Positions 58,838 through 64,000 of a stretch of 64,000 nucleotides of DNA are shown in pieces. The stretch lies in assembly GCA_022606425.2 (NCBI GenBank), contig JAHDVF020000467.1, positions 186,001-250,000 on the forward strand, in the 5' to 3' direction. The notes below the pieces were generated by a model. That model had not been told where the DNA came from. It did not search any database and saw nothing but the letters and a program-made list of their open reading frames with translations. How positions within the stretch are numbered: the first letter of the stretch is position 1; the number at the start of each line of letters is the position of its first letter. Source of the stretch: Lepidostoma basale. Taxonomy: Eukaryota > Arthropoda > Insecta > Trichoptera > Lepidostomatidae. Made by a program: the position numbers and the translations under genes.

Positions 58838-59166
58838 TAGGAATCCAGGCGGTTTCTAGCAATGCGCTAAATGGCGGTAGCCTTCAACATTGCGTTAAAA
58901 AGATATTCTGCTTAATGCTTAAAATACAATCTTCATAGATGGCGTTAGTGTGTAGATTGAATAAACTACCATGCAAAGGTTGGTGTTGCCGATTAACATA
59001 TATACAACTTCCAAAAATTTGTCAGACATGGTGGTCATAAGAAAAAGGGTGGAATGGGGAATGTTGTATTACATAAAGCGTGCGCTTAACCCAACCAATG
59101 ACAAGTCATAAGTCCCATATTCTGTTTCCAATTTGCATCTTCGTCTCTATTGAGATACAATTGATT
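58838..59166 (-). repeat. MITE-A, GCGTGCGC subfamily
   Basis: ATGGCGGTAGCCTTCAACAT, CATAAAGCGTGCGCTTAACC and TCGTCTCTATTGAGATACAA in inverted order; the outer end is at about 59163. Confidence 0.78.
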
Positions 59167-59307
59167 CCCAAGACACATTTTATTTCCATCCCGCTCTATG
59201 TCCACTCTCAAATAAATAAGGCATAAAAGAGAAAAGTTCATAAGAGTGAATCAGTGGTAAAAACTGGCAATGTTTCTATTAGTACCTTTTTTATAAAATA
59301 CTTCGAA

Positions 59308-59545
59308 ATTAACCCCCTAACTATCAAGCCATTTCTCTGGTTGATCAGATAGACACTATGGACTGCCACACATTTTTATCTTTGCATTCTCTTCTAATCT
59401 CCTCCACATCCATACAAACTGTCAGTTTGTCAATTTATTCTGCTCTTAACATGGAAGTCTTTTTAAATTGAACTAATTTCATCAAGCAATGCTTTCCTCA
59501 TATACTCTATCAATCATTGTCACCCATGAACTACGAGTATTTTTG
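59308..59545 (-). mobile_element. RTE-GTTA LINE 3' end, old
   Basis: CTAACTATCAAGCCATTTCT, AGACACTATGGACTGCCACA and CCTCCACATCCATACA follow the inverted family order with heavy divergence. Confidence 0.5.
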
Positions 59546-59699
59546 TTTTTTTTATTATCATCAAGCTATCTAATTGTTCATTAACACTTTCATCCAGTTT
59601 GAATAAATAATAAAGAACAAGTATATTATAGAAGCCAACACATGTAAACGTATCAACCAAGTTCAAATTGATATCACAAAAAAAATATCAATTTGGGTT

Positions 59700-59742
59700 T
59701 GGATCTCTTGGACGTCTGATGGGAACATTCTTGGATAGGTAA
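59700..59742 (-). mobile_element. JOCK-E scrap
   Basis: CTTGGACGTCTGATGGGAAC and ATTCTTGGA match the inverted 3' UTR with a deletion. Confidence 0.4.
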
Positions 59743-59847
59743 TTTAATTTATCTATTTGATCTGGATTGTTTCTCTGAAGAGGGAAGATTTCGGGTTCTT
59801 GTAGCAGAGTGTTCGGTTCGTAATTTCTTCTTCTACTGCTTTCTTTA

Positions 59848-60300
59848 GGACTTCTTCTTCTTCTTTGCTAGCCTTCTTCCCTCCACTGCTGGATATAGGC
59901 CTCTTCCAATTTCCTCCACTCGTCTCTATCCTGCCCCCTTTGTATCCAAGATTTTCCAACCCTTTTGACAATATCATCGGTCCATCTCATCGGTGGCCTT
60001 CCGACACTTCGCCTATTTGCCCATGGTCTCCAACTGAGTATTCTGGGTATCCATCTGTTGCCACCCTGTGTAGCTAAGTGTCTAGCCCATTCCCATTTCA
60101 ATTTTGCCACTCGGTCCATGACGTCAGCAACCCTGGTGCGGCGTCTGATTTCTTCATTCCTTATGCGGTCACGCAAGCTGACACCAAGTATCTGTCTTTC
60201 CATGGACCTCTGTGTACACTTGGACACTTTTTGCTGTAAGAGTTGTCGTCTCTAGTCCGTATGTCATCATGGGCGGTATACACATGTCGTAGACCTTTCT
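59848..60300 (-). mobile_element. GAA-LINE type I, best copy
   Basis: The CTTCTTCTTCTTTGC tail is followed by frame 60227-59868 (119 codons). It reads M-E-R-Q-I-L-G-V-S-L-R-D-R-I-R-N-E-E-I, K-L-K-W-E-W-A-R-H-L-A, R-R-S-V-G-R-P-P-M-R-W-T-D-D-I and R-D-E-W-R-K-L-E-E-A-Y-I-Q-Q. It ends at the natural stop. It is nearly colinear with 49905-50332. No RT. Confidence 0.82.
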
Positions 60301-60765
60301 TTTGAGACAAACCGATATTTAATCATTTTCAAAGACATGTCTCTTTGGTTAACACCAAAGGCGGCCCAACCCAGTCCAACTCTTCGAGGTAGCTCTTTCA
60401 TTATTTATCATTCTTTAGGACTGTGTCCAATCAAATGGTTCCTGGAATGATCTCCAGTTTTCTCATTTTATTTTGGGTGGTCTTCCTAGATGGTTTTCCT
60501 GATGGTACTTTAAGTGCCACTCTCCTTATCACTATTTCAGATCACTCTCTCCAGTAACATCTTCACAGTCTTCTTTCTATCGTATGTTTCAACATCTGTG
60601 ACATCTCAAATCTTCCTTATTTCAGAATTTCACACTCTGTATCGGAGTGTCTTTTCTGCAATGGATCGGAGAGTCCTCATTTTTGGGGTTCTTAAGTACA
60701 GCCCTCTTTTCAATGCCACGTTCTATTGTAGGTCGAACATAGTGTGTGTAGGTTAGGTTAGTTTT
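60301..60765 (-). mobile_element. GAA-LINE-like fragment (group K2)
   Basis: Inverted C-terminal LINE homology is suggested by R-P-P-K-M/N-x-x-x and M-R-T-L-R-S-I blocks (CGGAGAGTCCTCATTTTTGG). Similar to 45076-45370. Family and boundaries are uncertain. Confidence 0.42.
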
Positions 60766-60837
60766 TCCAAACAGTACTTTTCAAGCATCTAGCTACAATG
60801 GCTGTTCTCTTAAATCTTCACTTTATCAATGTTTAAA

Positions 60838-61185
60838 GAAATTCTTCTTCTTCTTCTTCTTCAGCCTGTATTGACCGCCCACTCCTGGACGTAGGCCTCC
60901 TCTCGCATTTTCCATTCTCTTCTATTCTGAGCGACCCGCATCCAGGCACTTCCCGCACTTCTGCGGATATCGTCGCGCCAACGCAACTGTGGGCGCCCAA
61001 CTCCACGCTTTGCCGTCCTTGGCCACCAGCACAGCAGTCGCCTTGTCCCTTTTCATCTGGATCACGAGCGACATGACCCGCCCATCGCCCACTTGAGGGT
61101 TGCGGTCAGCTTGATAACATCGGAAACCTTACTCCTGACTCTTATGTCCTCATTTCTGAGTCTGTCCCGTAAACTGATACCCAAT
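60838..61185 (-). mobile_element. GAA-LINE type I, second subfamily
   Basis: Six CTT units at 60841-60862 are the inverted tail. The body is about 95% identical by eye to 4197-4540 (GGCCTCCTCTCGCATTTTCC, TCGTCGCGCCAACGCAACTG). One or two indels break the frame. Confidence 0.76.
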
Positions 61186-61598
61186 GAAATTATTTGACCT
61201 AATTCCTGCACGTATGTCAATGCGTTAGGGTATCGATAAAAGTCGCATATTATTTTGCATGCATTAGTCAGTTACGGTATAATATATTGTATTATTGAAG
61301 CATTATCGGGCGATAACACGCACTTAGCGTCTAACAAGTTAAACCTGATAAGGGAATCATACGATACATTCGCCTATCATCGGATGATAGTGGTCCGATA
61401 ACTTCAATTGGTCCTCTAAGCTGCGATAGAGTTTGAGATAACCTGGATATTGACGTGTGTACTTGTATCTGAAGGTTTCTTTTGTCGTTAGAGAGGAGAT
61501 ATCAATGGAAGAATGCGAATTTTTTAATCTTTAAATAATCCCAGATTACAGATAGACGGGACGAGAATACACGTATTTTTATTTATAACACACAAATC
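61186..61598. other. unassigned stretch
   Basis: No recognised repeat or gene. Confidence 0.35.
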
Positions 61599-61599
61599 C

Positions 61600-62388
61600 C
61601 TTATGTATGGAAGTAAAGCATGGAACTGGCAAAGAAGGATGCAAGTAGAATAAATGCAGTAGAAATGAGATCTCTAAGACGAATGCGTGACAAATCTGTA
61701 TATGATAGAGTGACAAATGCAGGTATAAGTAGTGAATGTGGTGCGAATGAATGTGTTACGAACAAAATAAGGAAAGGGTCATTAACCGCCCTACCTTTGG
61801 GTTATTTTCCGAGAAACGTGAAAAAAAAGCAGGTTTTTTATTAATGAAATTTAATTATATATTAGATTTATCAACGTCAAATACTCGGCCGCACACTTCG
61901 CCTGCCCCTGTAAAACTATCATATTTATAAAGACTTGTACTCGAGTGTTGTTGGCGCACGCGCGTATCCCTAACAGTTTGTACATTTTAGGTAAATTACT
62001 TTTTCTCAAGCGCGTACGCGATACGGGATAGCGCAGAATGGTACAGTCACAGTGAACGTATCACGTAGTTCAAATACGTAGGGTGGTTAAGATGGTTTGG
62101 ACACATGGAAAGAATGAGTGAAGACAGAATGGTAAAGAAGGTATATGTAAACGGCGTGAACGGAGCTAGAAATAGAGGAAGGCCGAGGAAAACGTGGCAC
62201 TATCAAATCAATCAAATATTGAATGTCGGTCACGTGAGGAGTCGGAGAAATCAACGTGCGTGCATGACAAGATGTATGAATGTAAAGGAAGCGAGAGAAG
62301 TATGTCAGGACAGAACAGTGTGGCGTTCCATTCTTTCTGCCTACCCCTCTGGGGAGACGGCGTGATGGTTAGTTAGTTAGTTAGTATA
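61600..62388 (+). mobile_element. RTE-GTTA LINE split by a piggyBac MITE
   Basis: The left part (61600-61785) encodes E-L-A-K-K-D-A-S-R-I-N-A-V-E-M-R-S-L-R-R-M and N-K-I-R-K-G-S-L. The right part (62087-62388) resumes at W-F-G-H-M-E-R-M-S-E-D-R and runs through R-T-V-W-R-S-I-L-S-A-Y-P to the hairpin and GTTAGTTAGTTAGTTAG tail. Apart from the insertion the copy is well preserved. Confidence 0.88.
61786..62086. mobile_element. piggyBac-type MITE, 301 bp
   Basis: TTAA flanks both sides (61782-61785 and 62087-62090). The ends are CCGCCCTACCTTTGG and, inverted, CCACCCTACGTATTTG, sharing CCNCCCTAC. The insertion interrupts a known LINE at a TTAA site exactly, so the empty site can be inferred. There is no coding capacity. 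The ends differ from both other piggyBac families here. Confidence 0.9.
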
Positions 62389-62403
62389 ATATCACAATTT
62401 TTT

Positions 62404-62478
62404 TGTATTCACTGAGAATGTCGCGACAGCTGTTTCACCAACCGATGTTGGCATCATCAGGTGTTACAAAAAACGTCA
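62404..62478 (-). other. CTGATGA-hairpin-GAAAC motif
   Basis: The minus strand reads CACCTGATGATGCCAACATC and GGTTGGTGAAACAGCTGTCG. CCAAC/GTTGG is a 5-bp stem between CTGATGA and GAAAC, similar to a hammerhead core, but an extra base breaks the canonical stem II junction. It probably marks a degraded retroelement terminus. Confidence 0.4.
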
Positions 62479-62479
62479 G

Positions 62480-62572
62480 TATCTGTTTGGCCATCTGCTG
62501 TGAACATGCTACTTAAATACACAAATTCTCTCACCTGCTCCAAGTTCTCTTCGTTCACACTTATGTTACAAA
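62480..62572 (-). mobile_element. RTE-GTTA LINE fragment (region before the C-terminus)
   Basis: AACATGCTACTTAAATACAC and TCACCTGCTCCAAG match the inverted Q-V-x-E-F-V-Y-L-S-S-M-F block at 53480-53525. Confidence 0.55.
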
Positions 62573-62576
62573 CAAT

Positions 62577-62600
62577 TTTTTTTTTTTTTTTTTAATGTTG
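62577..62600 (+). repeat. poly-T run
   Basis: About 18 T with flanking T-rich sequence. Confidence 0.8.
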
Positions 62601-62697
62601 TTTTAAATTTTGTTCAGTTTTAATTTTGTTTTTAAGTACAATGGAATTTAAACTGAGTTCACCAGACATTTATATGCAATACATCATTTTATTATTT

Positions 62698-63025
62698 TTT
62701 AAAGGAATGTAGAGCGGAAAAAGGTATTATGACCAAAATTATTTAAGGATCGCTGCGTTGCCGTTGGTTCGGACATGGATAGAGAAATAATGGTTAAGAA
62801 AGTATACGTTAAGGATGTAAATGGAGTACGGGATCGAGGTTGACCGAGGAAAACGTGGCATGACCAAATTAATCAAATTTTAAAGTTTGGTCACCTTAGA
62901 AGTCGGAGGAATCATAAATGAATGTGGAGGAAGCTAGAGAGGTGTGAAAGGATAGAGTAGTGCGGTGGTTCATTCTCTCTGCCTACTCCTGCAGAAAAAC
63001 GGTGTGATTGTTTGTTTTGTATTGT
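62698..63025 (+). mobile_element. RTE-GTTT LINE 3' end, decayed
   Basis: AAAGGAATGTAGAGCGGAAA, GAGGAAAACGTGGCATGACC and CCTGCAGAAAAACGGTGTGA appear in order. The tail is GTTTGTTTTG. Stops occur in all frames. Confidence 0.7.
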
Positions 63026-63044
63026 TTTTATTTTATTATGATTT

Positions 63045-63633
63045 CAGAATAAAATAAATGGCGCACTCAAAGTCATTACTGCAAATAGAAATATAACCAC
63101 AGAAGCAAAGATGGCAGTACACAATGGAGTTCTAGTGCCAACCATCGTGTATGGAAGTGAAACTTGGAGCTGGCAAAAGAAGGATGAAAGCAGGATAAAC
63201 GCCGTAGAAATGAGATTACTTAGAAGAATTTGCGGGAAAACGTTGTATGATAGAATACCGAACGATGAAATAAGAAAGAAATGTATGGCAGATGACTGCA
63301 TCATTGATAAAATTAAAAAATGATCCCTGATTTGGTTTGGGCATATGAAATACATTTGGAACGAATGGATGAGAGTAGAATGGTTAAAAAATTGTACACA
63401 AGCAGCGTGAGTGGGAAAAGAAGCCGAGGACGACCGAGGAAAACATGGCATGACCAAATTAATCAATTACTAAAAGGCGGTCACATTCGAAGTCGGAATA
63501 TTCGACGTGCGTGCATGGTACGATGTATGAATGCAGATGAATCCCGAGAGGTATGTCAGGACAGAGCATTGTGGCGATCCATCCACTCTGCTTACCCCTC
63601 CGTGGAAATGGCGTGATGGTTAGTTAGTTAGTA
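63045..63633 (+). mobile_element. RTE-GTTA LINE, C-terminal part
   Basis: N-G-A-L-K-V-I-T-A-N-R-N, V-H-N-G-V-L-V-P-T-I-V-Y-G-S-E-T-W-S-W and R-R-I-C-G-K-T-L-Y-D-R-I-P-N-D-E are read in frame 63111-63323. After a stop at K-K, M-D-E-S-R-M-V-K-K-L-Y and R-P-R-K-T-W-H-D-Q-I-N are read in 63320-63616. The tail is GTTAGTTAGTTAG. A small duplication lies near 63350. Confidence 0.84.
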
Positions 63634-63684
63634 AAATCATTAGAATATCTCATAATGGAGTTTTAAATCATTGTTCTACAAAAA

Positions 63685-64000
63685 CAAAAACAAACCATCA
63701 CGCCATTTCCCCACAGGGGCAGGCAGAGAGAATGGACCGCCACACTTCTCTATCCTGGCAAACCTCTCTAGCTTCCTCCACATTCATACAACGAGTCATA
63801 CACGCACGTCGATTCCTCCGACTTCTAACATGACCAACCTTTAAAATTTGATTAATTTGGTCATGCCATGTTTTCCTCGGTCTGCCTCGACTTCGTACCC
63901 CATTTACATCATTAACGTATACTTTCTTAACCATTCTTTCTCCTTCCATGCGTTCCATATGTCCGAACCAAGGCAGCGAGCCTTTCATAATTTTGTTCAT
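63685..64000 (-). mobile_element. RTE-GTTT LINE 3' end, runs off the window
   Basis: An AAAACAAAAACAAACC tail and CCCCACAGGGG hairpin are followed by a frame open to the window edge: C-Q-D-R-E-V-W-R-S-I-L-S-A, R-S-R-G-R-P-R-K-T-W-H-D-Q-I-N and M-N-K-I-M-K-G-S-L-P-W-F-G-H-M-E-R-M. Confidence 0.84.

Overview
The window looks like arthropod (most likely insect) nuclear DNA: AT-rich, no operons, no long host gene, and almost entirely built from decayed transposable elements. I found no convincing host protein-coding gene, rRNA, intact tRNA or CRISPR. The insect order cannot be fixed from this sequence.

Family names used below are mine. RTE-GTTA: RTE-type LINE whose copies end in a (GTTA)n tail; the RTE-GTTT subfamily ends in GTTT repeats. 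JOCK-A, JOCK-B, JOCK-B2, JOCK-E: four Jockey/CR1-group LINEs (JOCK-B tail TTTGA, JOCK-E tail AAGTCC). L2-ATT: LINE with an (ATT)n tail and a 3' hairpin. LINE-G and the GAA-tailed LINEs H to L: endonuclease-reverse-transcriptase type LINEs known here mostly from C-termini. MITE-A: a non-coding repeat of about 460 bp, about 13 copies, that I cannot assign to a known superfamily.

Layout. 0-10 kb: DD41D mariner pieces, LINE 3' ends, and a MITE-A cluster with an embedded minisatellite (6.5-9.1 kb). 10.1-12.6 kb: the best-preserved LINE (JOCK-A), one stop in about 670 codons. 12.7-19.1 kb: LINE pieces, an RTE reverse-transcriptase core, and a GC/CpG-rich stretch near 16.5 kb that could be a first exon or promoter. 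19.16-20.50 kb: an internally deleted piggyBac with TTAA duplications. 21.20-21.62 kb: a hAT-type MITE with 8-bp duplications. 23.6-24.45 kb: a pogo/Tigger fragment that keeps an open DNA-binding region. 24.4-25.9 kb: tandem MITE-A. 26-31 kb: LINE nests. 31.28-32.58 kb: a nearly complete DD41D mariner with perfect 18-bp ends. 33-54 kb: LINE mosaic, a second piggyBac C-terminus, and inverted MITE-A arms. 54.1-54.6 kb: an LTR-like insertion inside a JOCK-E copy. 55-64 kb: more LINEs, including an RTE-GTTA copy split by a 301-bp piggyBac MITE.

The elements do not form a pathway; what is informative is their nesting, tails and terminal structures. Transposase and RT frames are nearly all broken, so little here is likely to be autonomous now.
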